64,000 bases of DNA from Adhaeribacter swui (GTDB taxonomy: Bacteria; Bacteroidota; Bacteroidia; Cytophagales; Hymenobacteraceae). Made by a program: the position numbers and the translations under genes. The notes below the pieces were generated by a model. The model did no database searches. It saw nothing but the letters and a program-made list of their open reading frames with translations, and had not been told where the DNA came from. The stretch's first letter is position 1. Every line of letters starts with the position of its first letter. Positions 47,413 to 57,061 of this stretch are shown piece by piece. The stretch is from NCBI RefSeq assembly GCF_014217805.1, contig NZ_CP055156.1, forward strand, positions 5,400,585-5,464,584, read 5' to 3'.

Positions 47413-47461
47413 GCCTTAAATATAGTAACCGGTTAACAAGCTACCATTACCTATACTGGAT

Positions 47462-48307
47462 TTAAATCTGACCCATCACGTACATTTCTTCCATGGTGGG
47501 GTTTTGGCTACCGCCTTTGGGTTCCAGGGTGATGGCAAAAGCCTGCGCCTGGTGCACGGCTTTCATGTGCTGCACCGCCTCAGAATCGGGCTCTAACTGA
47601 ACCATACCGGCGTTTACCGGTTTGCCGTTCTCTAAAGCCCAGAGTTGGTATTGCCGGTTGGCGGGTGGCTTGGGTAAATCGGCAATTTTCACGAATACAT
47701 CTTTGGTGTTGGTGTTCCAGTAAACTACCGCCGAAGAGGCTGGCGATTTGCGGACGCCTTTTAAATTTACTTTTTGCGTTTGGCTGTGCGTAATAACGGC
47801 TAATTCGGCAGCCGTTAACTCGTATTTATGGTTTACCTGCCGCACTTGCTGAGCGTATTGGTTTTGAGTAGCTAAAGCAACCTGGTATTGCTTTCTGGTG
47901 GTTTGCCAGTTACTATAAAAATAAAAGTTTAAGCCAGCGCTGATTAAAAGCAAAATGGTAGCCGCTATTGCCCACCAACTTGTATTATCCCGCGAATCTG
48001 CGTATGTAGCGGCACTACGTCCATCCGGAGAAAAAGCAATATTTTTAAAATTTGTTTGATTTACGTTAGCGGCTGCCTGGCTGCTATTCTCAATTTTATT
48101 TAAAATTTTTGCTTTCAAGTCGGCCGGTGGTTCTAGGGCGTGTAGTTGGGCGTAGGTATCCAGGGTATCCGAAATAGCAGCTAACTCCGCCTTAACTTCC
48201 GGGTAAAGCTCCGCCATACGCTCCACTTCCACCTTTTCGGGGGGCGTAAGGAGTCCGGTGGCGTATAACTCTAATACTCCGGAGGCTATGTATTCCTGAA
48301 TATTCAA
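47462..48307 (-). CDS. Anti-sigma factor, RskA-like
   Basis: A 281-residue membrane anti-sigma factor. The N-terminus NIQEYIASGVLELYATGLLT is the usual opening of Bacteroidota RskA-type proteins, which supports the TTG at 48307 as start because no in-frame ATG lies near. One TM segment at about 111-132, then an extracytoplasmic RskA-type domain (KVNLKGVRKSPASSAVVYWN, NRQYQLWALENGKPV). No Cys, so no zinc-binding HxxxCxxC. It lies 17 bp downstream of the sigma gene. Confidence 0.88.
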   Translation of the reverse strand: MNIQEYIASGVLELYATGLLTPPEKVEVERMAELYPEVKAELAAISDTLDTYAQLHALEPPADLKAKILNKIENSSQAAANVNQTNFKNIAFSPDGRSAATYADSRDNTSWWAIAATILLLISAGLNFYFYSNWQTTRKQYQVALATQNQYAQQVRQVNHKYELTAAELAVITHSQTQKVNLKGVRKSPASSAVVYWNTNTKDVFVKIADLPKPPANRQYQLWALENGKPVNAGMVQLEPDSEAVQHMKAVHQAQAFAITLEPKGGSQNPTMEEMYVMGQI

Positions 48308-48324
48308 TTTATTTATGGGTGTAC

Positions 48325-48873
48325 TTATTTTAAAAATTTACCTAAGGCTTTAATTGCAGCCCGGGCCCGGGTTTTAACCGTACCCAACGGAATGTTTAGT
48401 TCTTCGGCTACCTCACTCTGCGTAAAACCATCAAAATACATCATATCAATTACTTTTTTTTGATCCGGATTCAGTTTGGCGGTTAACTCTTTTAAACCAA
48501 TGTATTCCGGCCGAAAACTATTTACATCGGCGGTATACTGTACCTGGCTTTTTTCTAATCCCTGGGTTTTTGAACTTACGCGGTATTGCCGAGACCGGAT
48601 TTTATCAATGGCTAAATTTCGGGCAATATTAATCAGCCAGGTAAAAAGCTTGCCCTTTGTAGAATCGTAAGAAGTAATGGACGACCAAATTTTTACAAAA
48701 CACTCCTGCAGCACGTCTTCGGCTAGTTCATTGTCTTTTACAATGCGCAGGATTACGCCAAACAAAGCCGCCGAATACATATCGTATAGTTGCGTAACGG
48801 CCGCGTTGTCTTGTAAGCGCAGTCGTGCTACTAGTTCTTCCTCCACTATGGCTATCGGCTGATTTGGTGACAA
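48325..48873 (-). CDS. ECF-type RNA polymerase sigma factor
   Basis: A 182-residue sigma-70 family (ECF) factor. Region 2 includes LAEDVLQECFVKIWSSI and FTWLINIARNLAIDKIRSR; region 4 ends with MMYFDGFTQSEVAEELNIPLGTVKTRARAA. The frame starts with TTG at 48873; a GTG at 48846 is the alternative, and no ATG is near. It is the first gene of sigma, anti-sigma, lipoprotein. Confidence 0.92.
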   Translation of the reverse strand: MSPNQPIAIVEEELVARLRLQDNAAVTQLYDMYSAALFGVILRIVKDNELAEDVLQECFVKIWSSITSYDSTKGKLFTWLINIARNLAIDKIRSRQYRVSSKTQGLEKSQVQYTADVNSFRPEYIGLKELTAKLNPDQKKVIDMMYFDGFTQSEVAEELNIPLGTVKTRARAAIKALGKFLK

Positions 48874-49254
48874 TTTTAAAAATTTAGTAGTTGGATTTAC
48901 TGTAGAATAGGTAAAACTGTTTAAACTTTATTAAATAATCTTAAACTGTTTTTACAAACTCATATTTCCATTTTTTGTTTTACAATTCTACTTCTGTTTT
49001 TAATAATTTTCCTTGTTTTTGCTCTAATTAATCTAAAAACCGATTTAAATTTACAAAAAGAATACTTCCTAAGCGATTAGTCAGCTATTTTAACTGCAAA
49101 GCACCAGCTTAATTTTATAAAAGTTTATACTACCGCTTTCCGGATGCGTTTTATTAGCGGGGTCAATCATTCTAAAACTACCTAGCCAACCAAATCTGCG
49201 AAACAGTAAATTGATTTAACGGGTATTTATACCAAACAGTAAACATAGCAGGTT
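48874..49254. other. Divergent intergenic region
   Basis: AT-rich, should hold the sigma-operon and PhyH promoters. No exact -7 element, repeat or extra gene was seen. Confidence 0.4.
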
Positions 49255-50100
49255 ATGGTGGAAGAAAATTTTAAAAAAACTGCCGCGGCTACCTACGACA
49301 TAGCCAAAATTATGGGTGGTTTGTACGGCGATGGTTTTATTGCCCTAAAAGGCGCTTTTAGCCGGGAGTGGGTACAGCAACTCGACGAAGATATTTGGCT
49401 CTTGTACCAGGATGCCTTAAAACGCCCCGGCGGAGCGGTGGGCCGCGGTCCCAAGCGGCACTACGTCGAGATTCATCCGGAAGATATCCGGGGCTTTGTG
49501 GACTTAGCTACGCACCCCTGGGTAACAGCCGTTTGTGAAGCGGTGCTGGGCCCGGATTACAAAATTGTAGAAATTGGCTTTGACATACCTAACCCAGGAG
49601 CCGTAGATCAACCCTGGCACCGCGATTTTCCGGATCCCGAAGATACTATTGTGGGCCGCCGGTTAAATTCGCTGGCATTTAACTTAACTACGGTGGATGT
49701 GGCCGAGGATATGGGTCCGTTTGAAATTGCCCCCGGCACGCAGTGGGACTTACCCGACAACTTTGAGCACGGTATGTTTCCCGCGAAAGATAGTTACCCC
49801 CGTTACCAGGCTCTAGCCCAACGCAAAATGCCCAAAATGGGCGACATTTCCACACGATCCGCGTTAACCATTCACCGGGGCACCGCCAATTACTCCGATA
49901 AACCCCGTCCGGCGCTGGTCTTGGGCGTAGATGCCCCCACCGCCAACAACGCCGAGCGCCACGATTTGCAGATTACCCGGGCTTACTTCGAAACTTTACC
50001 TGAATATTTAAAGCAACACCTGACTTACCGCTTAGTAGATAAACTGGAACCTATTTACCAGGCCCATACCATTGAGGGTTTAATGATGGGGGAAGCTTAA
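49255..50100 (+). CDS. Phytanoyl-CoA dioxygenase (PhyH) family protein
   Basis: Fe(II)/2-oxoglutarate oxygenase, 281 residues. The iron-binding HxD is H121/D123 in PWHRDFPDPED, the distal His is H206 in LTIHRGTANYSD, and the 2-oxoglutarate Arg is R217 in KPRPAL. Substrates in bacteria are diverse; none can be assigned. It is a single gene that ends at a strong terminator. Confidence 0.9.
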   Translation: MVEENFKKTAAATYDIAKIMGGLYGDGFIALKGAFSREWVQQLDEDIWLLYQDALKRPGGAVGRGPKRHYVEIHPEDIRGFVDLATHPWVTAVCEAVLGPDYKIVEIGFDIPNPGAVDQPWHRDFPDPEDTIVGRRLNSLAFNLTTVDVAEDMGPFEIAPGTQWDLPDNFEHGMFPAKDSYPRYQALAQRKMPKMGDISTRSALTIHRGTANYSDKPRPALVLGVDAPTANNAERHDLQITRAYFETLPEYLKQHLTYRLVDKLEPIYQAHTIEGLMMGEA

Positions 50101-50114
50101 AATTAAAAATTTTT

Positions 50115-50155
50115 AAAAATCAGGCAAACCGGCTTACCAGGTTTGCCTGATTTTT
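50115..50155. terminator. Bidirectional terminator
   Basis: A 16-bp stem (50115-50130 with 50140-50155, core CAGGCAAACC/GGTTTGCCTG) with a 9-base loop and A/T runs on both sides. Serves the PhyH gene and the converging GH43-like gene. Confidence 0.9.
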
Positions 50156-50187
50156 TAAACTATCGCCATAAATATTTTCCTATACAC

Positions 50188-51666
50188 TTAATCCAGCATA
50201 ACCATGTCTGGCGTAAATGTTACATGCGCGGCCAAAATGGCCCGAAACTGCTTGTAACCTGCCTGCTCCGGAAAGTAAGCGTGCAAAATTAAAACTGGTT
50301 TACCATCGGGGTCGGTAGTAACCGATGGATGGCCGGGAGCCCACCACTCGGTGGTAGATTGCAGAAACGGGGTTTCCATTTTCCGGAACGGCCCCAAAGG
50401 CGAATCCGCAATAGCTACCCCAATCCCATACTGATCTGTAGAAAAATCGTTTCCTGCGTAAAATAGATAATATTTGTCTTGTTGCCGGGTAACCCAAATG
50501 CCTTCTACCAGGTGCGCCTCCCAAGCCAAATCGTTTTGAATAATTTTTACTTTTTCACCTATTAAACCGGAGCCGTCAGGGCTTAATTGCTGGGCATACA
50601 CGGGCGTTTTCATAAAATGCAGTACTTTCTGCAATTGTTCCTGAACATCCGCCGTTTGCTGCTGACCCAGTTTTTTTAAATCTTCGTAAAAAGTTAAATA
50701 ACGGACAATAATAGATTCAATAAATACCTGCGTAATTAAAAACCGCTCCATTGGTTCGCGGGTTTGTAACCAGGGCCAAAGTGTTACCATAAAAGTGGCC
50801 GTAATCTGGTCTTCGCGGTTTGGGAACAATGCGGTAATTAATTTTGGATGTTGATACAGCAAAGCAATCAGCTCGCTTGGCCAAACAGCGTTATTGTCTT
50901 CTTTCCAGTACAAATAAGCGGTTTCGGCGTCTTGCACGTACACATGCGGGTCGATAACGTTGCCCCGCAGAATAGGTTCGGGATCGGGTACGAAAGGGCC
51001 GTCGGGCCGCGGCGAATGCGCTTTACCAATGCAGAGTTCGTGGGTATGTTTATCGCGGGCTACAAAGTAAATCCGGAACTCCTCGCCGAACTGGTGCATT
51101 TCCGGAGCCCAGTAATCGCTAATTAAGGCGCCATTGGCCGCCCAGGCCGGTTTTTGGCCTTCCGGAAAAACAAAATTTACAAACTCCCAATCCCATAAAT
51201 TATTCGAACGGATGATAGGAAAAGCGTGCGGCGCATCGTTGGAAGTGGCTACCAAATAATATTTCGGTTGCCCTTCGTCTTGCTCATCTTTTACCTGAAT
51301 TACCGCCGGATCGCCGTAGCCATACAAAATGTCCGGGTTTAAATTTTTGCTCAACACTTCTTGCAAAGAAGCTTGAAAACTGGGCTTCGAAAATGTTTCC
51401 GGTTTATTCTGCGGCAGCCGTAAGCCAAAATCACGGGCTAATTTTTCAAAAAAATACAGGTAAGCCTGGTGGTCTTTACCGGGTAAATAATATTGCTCGG
51501 TTTTAGTTTTGCCCGTTTCCGGCTCCGAACCAGAAATAATAAATTCATATCCTTCCGGAGTTGTGGCCGGATTTTCCGACAATTGGATAGTAAAATTAAT
51601 AGGCGTTTGAGTAGGCGAAGTTAAGTGGTATTCCGGGGTATTTGCAACGGTTTGGTTTTCTTCCAT
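50188..51666 (-). CDS. GH43-like glycoside hydrolase with helical insertion
   Basis: A 492-residue protein with five-blade beta-propeller features. Seen: YGDPAVIQV with candidate general base D119, the SNDAPHAFPIIRSNNLWDWE blade, YWAPEMHQF, and VIDPHVYVQ. About residues 265-360 form an unusual helical, partly hydrophobic insertion (LIALLYQHPKLITALF, LITQVFIESIIVRYLTFYED), after which the propeller resumes with GIWVTRQQDKYYLFYAGND. No signal peptide, so cytoplasmic. GH43 arabinosidase/xylosidase is the family precedent; activity is not assigned. Confidence 0.7.
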   Translation of the reverse strand: MEENQTVANTPEYHLTSPTQTPINFTIQLSENPATTPEGYEFIISGSEPETGKTKTEQYYLPGKDHQAYLYFFEKLARDFGLRLPQNKPETFSKPSFQASLQEVLSKNLNPDILYGYGDPAVIQVKDEQDEGQPKYYLVATSNDAPHAFPIIRSNNLWDWEFVNFVFPEGQKPAWAANGALISDYWAPEMHQFGEEFRIYFVARDKHTHELCIGKAHSPRPDGPFVPDPEPILRGNVIDPHVYVQDAETAYLYWKEDNNAVWPSELIALLYQHPKLITALFPNREDQITATFMVTLWPWLQTREPMERFLITQVFIESIIVRYLTFYEDLKKLGQQQTADVQEQLQKVLHFMKTPVYAQQLSPDGSGLIGEKVKIIQNDLAWEAHLVEGIWVTRQQDKYYLFYAGNDFSTDQYGIGVAIADSPLGPFRKMETPFLQSTTEWWAPGHPSVTTDPDGKPVLILHAYFPEQAGYKQFRAILAAHVTFTPDMVMLD

Positions 51667-51891
51667 GGTTATGGTTCAGAATCCTTTATCATTCATTTTC
51701 TCAGAAATCTCAGTACGCCCGAATGCAACAGCCAGTTGCTTCTGCTAAATTTATTTTGCACCCAGTAACATTTTGTGCAGTACTCCCCCTGCCTGCTAGC
51801 CCGAATTAAGTAAAAATAAATTGGCTTGTAGGGCAATATTTTTAAACCAATTAGAACAAACCAGGTATTAGGCTATATAAATTTTAAAAAT

Positions 51892-52851
51892 ATGCTGATT
51901 TACCGCAACTTAAAATGGAGTGTTATCTTCTTCTACACCTGGCGAAGCATGCTCTATTATCTTATTCTGGGCATTGCTGTTTTCCTGATTCACGATTACT
52001 TTAACCTGCTGGAGTTACACATTCCGTTTACTGCTATTTCGGCGCTTAGTACAGCCCTGGCCATTTTTTTGGGTTTTAAAACCAGTAATGCCTACGAACG
52101 CTGGTGGGAAGCGCGGCAAATTTGGGGCTCGCTGGTTAACTACAGCCGGGCCTGGGCACGCCAGGTAATTACCATGATTCTGTCGGAAAATCCGGAACAA
52201 GCCGCTGCCGTGGAGGAATTACAACACCGCATGATTTACCGGCACATGGGTTTTGTGCACGCGCTACGGGTATTTTTACGAAAAAAATACCAATACAACG
52301 AACAAGAACAAGAAGAAATTTACGAAGAACCAAATGAGTATTCCGACACTAAAGCTTTTTTACAACCCGCCGAATTTCAGCAATTTAATCTAAAAAACAA
52401 TCCGCCTAACTATTTACTCGAACTGCAAGGCGAAGATTTAAAAAGGGCATTTTTAAACGGCTGGATTTCGGATTACCGCTTTACCAAATTAGAAGAAACC
52501 TTAGTAGAATTTAACAATGTGCAAGGCCGGAGCGAACGTATTAAAAATACGCCATTCCCAAGGCAGTACAGTTTTTTTTCCCGGGTGTTTGTGTTTATTC
52601 ATGCGTCGTTGCTGCCCTTTGTTTTTGTGGAAGAATTAGGTTGGGTCAGTATTCCGCTATCGGTCATTATTTCTTTCGTGTTTCTCTGCCTCGATTTAAT
52701 TGGCGAACGTTCCGAAGATCCGTTTGAAAACCGCCTGGAAGATGTGCCTTTAACCGCCATTAGCTTAACCATAGAAACTAACTTAAAAGAGCAATGGGGC
52801 GACCCGAACTTCCCGGTTAAAAAAGACGCTTCCAATGGTATTGTTCTGTAA
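51892..52851 (+). CDS. Bestrophin family anion channel
   Basis: A 319-residue protein of the bestrophin/UPF0187 family. The N-terminal RNLKWSVIFFYTWRSMLYYL and the FLGFKTSNAYERWWEARQIWG block (about 57-78), with a wide acidic middle and two further TM segments, are characteristic. Bacterial members form pentameric chloride/anion or cation channels. Single gene ending at a strong terminator. Confidence 0.9.
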   Translation: MLIYRNLKWSVIFFYTWRSMLYYLILGIAVFLIHDYFNLLELHIPFTAISALSTALAIFLGFKTSNAYERWWEARQIWGSLVNYSRAWARQVITMILSENPEQAAAVEELQHRMIYRHMGFVHALRVFLRKKYQYNEQEQEEIYEEPNEYSDTKAFLQPAEFQQFNLKNNPPNYLLELQGEDLKRAFLNGWISDYRFTKLEETLVEFNNVQGRSERIKNTPFPRQYSFFSRVFVFIHASLLPFVFVEELGWVSIPLSVIISFVFLCLDLIGERSEDPFENRLEDVPLTAISLTIETNLKEQWGDPNFPVKKDASNGIVL

Positions 52852-52876
52852 CAGATTTACAAGTAGCATTAACTTT

Positions 52877-52919
52877 AAAAAAGCTCTACCCTGGTACATA
52901 TTCGGGGTAGAGCTTTTTT
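52877..52919 (+). terminator. Rho-independent terminator
   Basis: AAAAAAGCTCTACCC (52877-52891) pairs exactly with GGGTAGAGCTTTTTT (52905-52919), 13-base loop. Follows the bestrophin stop at 52851. Confidence 0.9.
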
Positions 52920-53194
52920 TTAAATTTTTGAATTTACAACAAAGTATAACGAAGAACCCTACTATTCCATATTGTCCTATCCGGAGTAATTGCCAACTCT
53001 ATTATCCAGGCTTGCGTATTGGCAAGAACAGCTAAAAAATGGGAAAGCTGCAAAGGGGTAAATCCGGGCACCGCCAAGTTCTTTAAATATAAAAGCAGGT
53101 ACAGCTGCCCAGAGTTCTTCCCGCAGATTTACTTACCAAAGTAGAGCAGCATTACTTGTTGCCAAAACAGTAAAAAAAAACTAAATACCGTACT
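52920..53194. other. Intergenic region upstream of the PaoABC-type operon
   Basis: AT-rich; contains a near copy of the recurring AT word next to the bestrophin terminator and should hold the operon promoter, but no exact -7 element was seen. Confidence 0.4.
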
Positions 53195-53734
53195 ATGGAA
53201 ATCAGAACCGCCCCGGAAACCCTGGCCCAGTCGCCCCCTACTTTACCGCCCAGGCAGGCAATTACCCTAAAGATAAACGGAGTAGAAAAAAAATTAGAAG
53301 TAGCCACCTGGACTACCCTACTCGACTTGCTTCGGCACGAACTGGATTTAACCGGCACTAAAAAAGGATGCGACCACGGGCAATGCGGAGCTTGTACCAT
53401 ATTGGTAAACAACAAGCGCGTAAACTCTTGCCTAACGCTGGCTGTGATGAAAGACGGGGCCGAAATTACCACCATTGAAGGTTTAGCCAACGGTACGGAA
53501 CTACACCCCATGCAGCAGTCCTTTATCGACCACGACGCTTTCCAGTGTGGTTACTGTACTCCGGGTCAGATTTGTTCGGCAATAGGTCTAATTAACGAAG
53601 GCCAGTTTCAATCTAACGATGATATCCGGGATTTAATGAGTGGTAATATTTGCCGTTGCGGGGCTTACCCCAATATTTTAAAAGCCATTGAACAAGCCAG
53701 AAGCCAAATGACTGAAAGGAGCCAGAACGGATGA
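53195..53734 (+). CDS. [2Fe-2S] subunit of xanthine-oxidase-family enzyme (PaoA-like)
   Basis: A 179-residue iron-sulfur subunit with both [2Fe-2S] clusters: C59, C64, C67, C79 (GCDHGQCGACTI) and C118, C121, C153, C155 (CGYCTPGQ, CRCG). Unlike E. coli PaoA it has no twin-arginine signal; it begins with a Pro/Thr-rich 20-residue lead. First gene of a three-gene operon, overlapping the next by 4 bases. Confidence 0.92.
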   Translation: MEIRTAPETLAQSPPTLPPRQAITLKINGVEKKLEVATWTTLLDLLRHELDLTGTKKGCDHGQCGACTILVNNKRVNSCLTLAVMKDGAEITTIEGLANGTELHPMQQSFIDHDAFQCGYCTPGQICSAIGLINEGQFQSNDDIRDLMSGNICRCGAYPNILKAIEQARSQMTERSQNG

Positions 53735-54726
53735 ATCCATTTACTTTATCTAAAGTGGCCAATGTTGCTTCTGCCGTAAACGAAATTGCCAATCACCCCA
53801 AAGCTAAATTTATTGCCGGCGGCACCAATTTGCTGGATTTAATGAAGGTGAACGTAATGCGACCCCCGCATTTAGTAGATATTACGTCCTTAGCTTTAAA
53901 TACCATTGAAGAAAACTCCGAAGGCGGTTTACGTTTAGGCGCTTTAGTTACCAACGCCGATACGGCCTATCATCCGGAAGTAAAAAAACGGTACCCTTTG
54001 CTTTCACAAGCGATTCTGGCGGGCGCTTCGGCGCAATTGCGCAACATGGCTACCAACGGCGGCAACCCGCTGCAACGTACCCGCTGTTATTATTTTTACG
54101 ATACGGCCACGCCCTGCAACAAACGCGAGCCCGGCAGTGGTTGCTCGGCCATCCATGGTATTAACCGCATTCATGCTATACTGGGTACCAGCGAACATTG
54201 CATTGCTACGCACCCCTCGGATATGGCAGTAGCTTTAGCAGCTCTGGAAGCCAAAGTGTTGATTTCGGGTAACAATGGGGAACGAATTTTAAATTTTTCA
54301 GATTTGCACCGTTTGCCGGGCAATACGCCTGAACGCGATACCAACTTGGAACCCTACGAAATAATTACCGGCTACGATTTGCCCGCCCAAGGCTTCCATC
54401 AAAATTATACTTATTTAAAAATCCGTGACCGCGAATCCTACGCTTTTGCCTTAGTATCGGTAGCGGTTGGTTTGGAGCTGGATGGAGATGTAATTAAAAC
54501 TGCCCGGATTGCTTTAGGTGGCGTAGCCCACAAACCCTGGCGTAATCCGGAAGCGGAAAATTTGCTCCAGCAGCAACCGGTTAACCGCGAAAATTTTAAA
54601 AAATTGGCCGAGGCTTATCTGCAAGGAGCGCAAGGTTACGGACATAATAATTTTAAAATTGAACTGGCTAAACGGGCCATTGTCCGGGCGCTGGAACAAG
54701 CCACACAAACCCAAGCAAACGCATGA
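53731..54726 (+). CDS. FAD-binding subunit (PaoB-like) with four-Cys insertion
   Basis: A 331-residue FAD subunit of the same enzyme. Seen: FIAGGTNLLDLMK (27-39) and MATNGGNPLQRTRCYY. It carries C119, C129, C138 and C157, the positions expected for the extra [4Fe-4S] cluster found in PaoB-like subunits. Overlaps both neighbours by 4 bases. Confidence 0.9.
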   Translation: MNPFTLSKVANVASAVNEIANHPKAKFIAGGTNLLDLMKVNVMRPPHLVDITSLALNTIEENSEGGLRLGALVTNADTAYHPEVKKRYPLLSQAILAGASAQLRNMATNGGNPLQRTRCYYFYDTATPCNKREPGSGCSAIHGINRIHAILGTSEHCIATHPSDMAVALAALEAKVLISGNNGERILNFSDLHRLPGNTPERDTNLEPYEIITGYDLPAQGFHQNYTYLKIRDRESYAFALVSVAVGLELDGDVIKTARIALGGVAHKPWRNPEAENLLQQQPVNRENFKKLAEAYLQGAQGYGHNNFKIELAKRAIVRALEQATQTQANA

Positions 54727-56939
54727 TGACAGATTATATAGGAAAGCCGGCTAACCGGGTGGATGGTGCGGCAAAAGTTACCGGTGCAGCCAAATACGCT
54801 GCCGAGTTCACTGCGCCCGATTTAGTTTACGGCGTGGTAGTTTCCAGCGCCATTGCCAAAGGTAAAATTACCCGCCTTGATACCAGCACCGCTTTGGCCC
54901 TGGAGGGCGTTTTACAGATATTTACCCACGAAAACCGGCCTAATCTGGCTTGGTTCGATAAGAATTACCAGGACGAGGATGCTCCGCCGGGCGCACCATT
55001 CCGGCCGCTCTACGACGAAAAGATTTTGTTTAGCATGCAGCCCATTGCCCTGGTAGTGGCCGAAACTCTTGAAATAGCCCGGTATGCTGCCTCGCTGGTG
55101 CAAGTAGAATACGAAACCGAAACGCCCACTACCAATCTGGAAGCTAACCGCGCCCAAGCCTACATACCTAAAAAATACAAAGCCGCGGAGCCTAGCCCCC
55201 GGGGCAACGCCAAAGAGGCTATTGTTCAGGCACCGGTAAAAACTGATGCCACGTATTTCCACACGAGCGAGCACCACAACCCCATGGAAATGCACGCTTC
55301 AACGGTAATTTACCAACCCGATGGCACCCTACTGATTTACGACAAGACCCAGGGTACGCAAAACAGCCAGAAGTATATTTCTAAAATTTTTAATTTATCG
55401 CCGGCCGAGGCGCACGTAGTTTCGCCTTACGTGGGTGGGGCTTTTGGTTCGGGTTTGCGGCCGCAATACCAATTATTTTTAACGGTTTTGGCAGCCCAGG
55501 AACTTAAGCGTTCGGTGCGGGTAATGCTTACCCGGCAACAAATGTTTTCGTTTGGTCATCGCCCGGCTACTTTACAACAAGTGCAACTCGGCGCCGCCCC
55601 CGACGGCGCTTTACAAGCTATTATTCACGAGAATTTTTCTGAAACTTCGCAATTTGAAGATTACACCGAGAACCAAGTCAACTGGTCAGCGATGCTTTAT
55701 AATTGTTCAGATGTGCACCTGGAACATAAATTAGTTGCGCTGGATGTGTATACGCCTTTGGATATGCGGGCGCCCGGCGGAGTTACCGGCATGTATGCCC
55801 TGGAGAGCGCCATGGACGAACTTGCCTACGAATTAAAAATGGACCCGCTGGAACTGCGCTTAAAAAACTATACTGATATTGATTTAAGTAAGGATAATCC
55901 TTTTTCGAGTAAAGAACTGCGGGCTTGTTACCAGCAAGGCGCCGAACGATTTGGCTGGTCTAAACGGAATCCTACACCCCGCTCGATGCGCGAGGGGAAA
56001 AATTTAGTGGGTTGGGGATTAGCCACCGGTGCCTGGGAAGTGAAACAACAACAAGCCAGCGCCAAAGCCATTTTATCTATTGGGGGTAAACTTACCGTGA
56101 GTAGCGCTACTTCCGATATTGGTACTGGCACCTACACCATCATGACCCAGATTGCCGCCGACACGCTGGGCCTGCCCCTGGAAAATGTAACCTTTTTACT
56201 CGGCGATTCTTCTTTACCGGAAGCGCCGTTGCAAGGCGGCTCCTGGACGGCCGCTTCGGTAGGTACGGCGGTGCAAATGGTATGCGCCCAAATTGGCGAA
56301 AAATTATTTTCGCAGGCCCGCAGTATACCTAACTCGCCTTTTGCCAAGGCCAAGTTTACCGATATAATTTTTGCCAACGGACAAATGCAGCTAAAAACCG
56401 ACCCAATGCAAGCGCTTTCTATTTTGGAAATTATGCGGCAAAGTGGTCTGAGCAGCGTGGCCGGCGAAGCAACGGCAAAACCAGAGGCTAAACAAAAAAA
56501 GTATTCCATGTTCACCCACTCGGCGGTATTTGCCGAAGTTAAAGTAGACGAAGATTTTGGCACGGTACACGTTACCCGGGTAATAAGCGCCATTGCTGGT
56601 GGCCGGGTACTTAACCCCAAAACGGCGCGCAGCCAAATCATAGGCGGTATTGTTTGGGGTATTGGTATGGCGCTGGAAGAAGAATCCATGCTGGATCATC
56701 AGTTTGGCCGCTTTATGAACCACGACTTAGCCGAGTACCACGTGCCGGTAAATGCCGACATTCACGACCTGGACGTAATTTTTGTGGAAGAGCACGACGA
56801 TATCGTAAACCCCATTGGCGTGAAAGGCATGGGCGAAATCGGGATTGTGGGTACGGCAGCGGCCATTGCCAACGCTATTTACCACGCCACCGGTAAACGC
56901 GTCCGTGAACTACCAATTACCCTGGATAAGCTGTTGTAA
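54723..56939 (+). CDS. Molybdenum-binding subunit (PaoC-like)
   Basis: A 738-residue large subunit. Seen: GKPANRVDGAAKVTGAAKYA at the start, VGGAFGSGLRPQ and the C-terminal GVKGMGEIGIVGTAAAIANA, with E705 as expected catalytic Glu. Together with the PaoA- and PaoB-like subunits it makes a three-subunit aldehyde oxidoreductase, in a different class from the IorAB pair at 5679-8284. No signal peptide; likely cytoplasmic, in contrast to E. coli PaoABC. Confidence 0.92.
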   Translation: MMTDYIGKPANRVDGAAKVTGAAKYAAEFTAPDLVYGVVVSSAIAKGKITRLDTSTALALEGVLQIFTHENRPNLAWFDKNYQDEDAPPGAPFRPLYDEKILFSMQPIALVVAETLEIARYAASLVQVEYETETPTTNLEANRAQAYIPKKYKAAEPSPRGNAKEAIVQAPVKTDATYFHTSEHHNPMEMHASTVIYQPDGTLLIYDKTQGTQNSQKYISKIFNLSPAEAHVVSPYVGGAFGSGLRPQYQLFLTVLAAQELKRSVRVMLTRQQMFSFGHRPATLQQVQLGAAPDGALQAIIHENFSETSQFEDYTENQVNWSAMLYNCSDVHLEHKLVALDVYTPLDMRAPGGVTGMYALESAMDELAYELKMDPLELRLKNYTDIDLSKDNPFSSKELRACYQQGAERFGWSKRNPTPRSMREGKNLVGWGLATGAWEVKQQQASAKAILSIGGKLTVSSATSDIGTGTYTIMTQIAADTLGLPLENVTFLLGDSSLPEAPLQGGSWTAASVGTAVQMVCAQIGEKLFSQARSIPNSPFAKAKFTDIIFANGQMQLKTDPMQALSILEIMRQSGLSSVAGEATAKPEAKQKKYSMFTHSAVFAEVKVDEDFGTVHVTRVISAIAGGRVLNPKTARSQIIGGIVWGIGMALEEESMLDHQFGRFMNHDLAEYHVPVNADIHDLDVIFVEEHDDIVNPIGVKGMGEIGIVGTAAAIANAIYHATGKRVRELPITLDKLL

Positions 56940-56975
56940 AAAAGCTAAAAATTTAAAAATTCTATTCTGATTCTT

Positions 56976-57051
56976 CCCGCTAGTGCCAGTTTGTAGCCTA
57001 TTTTTATTATTTCCTAAATAAAAGTAAGAACTACAAGCTGGCACCAGCGGG
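56976..57051. repeat. REP-like inverted repeat between converging genes
   Basis: The 21-base arm 56976-56996 (CCCGCTAGTGCCAGTTTGTAG) matches the inverse of 57031-57051 at 19 of 21 bases, with a 34-base T-rich loop. It shares TGCCAGTTTGTAGC with 34416-34429. May act as a terminator as well. Confidence 0.75.
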
Positions 57052-57061
57052 TAACAATAAC

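Noticed and set aside
53152-53511. Minus-strand frame opposite the PaoA-like gene
   Set aside because: The plus strand shows both [2Fe-2S] motifs; the minus frame is a shadow.
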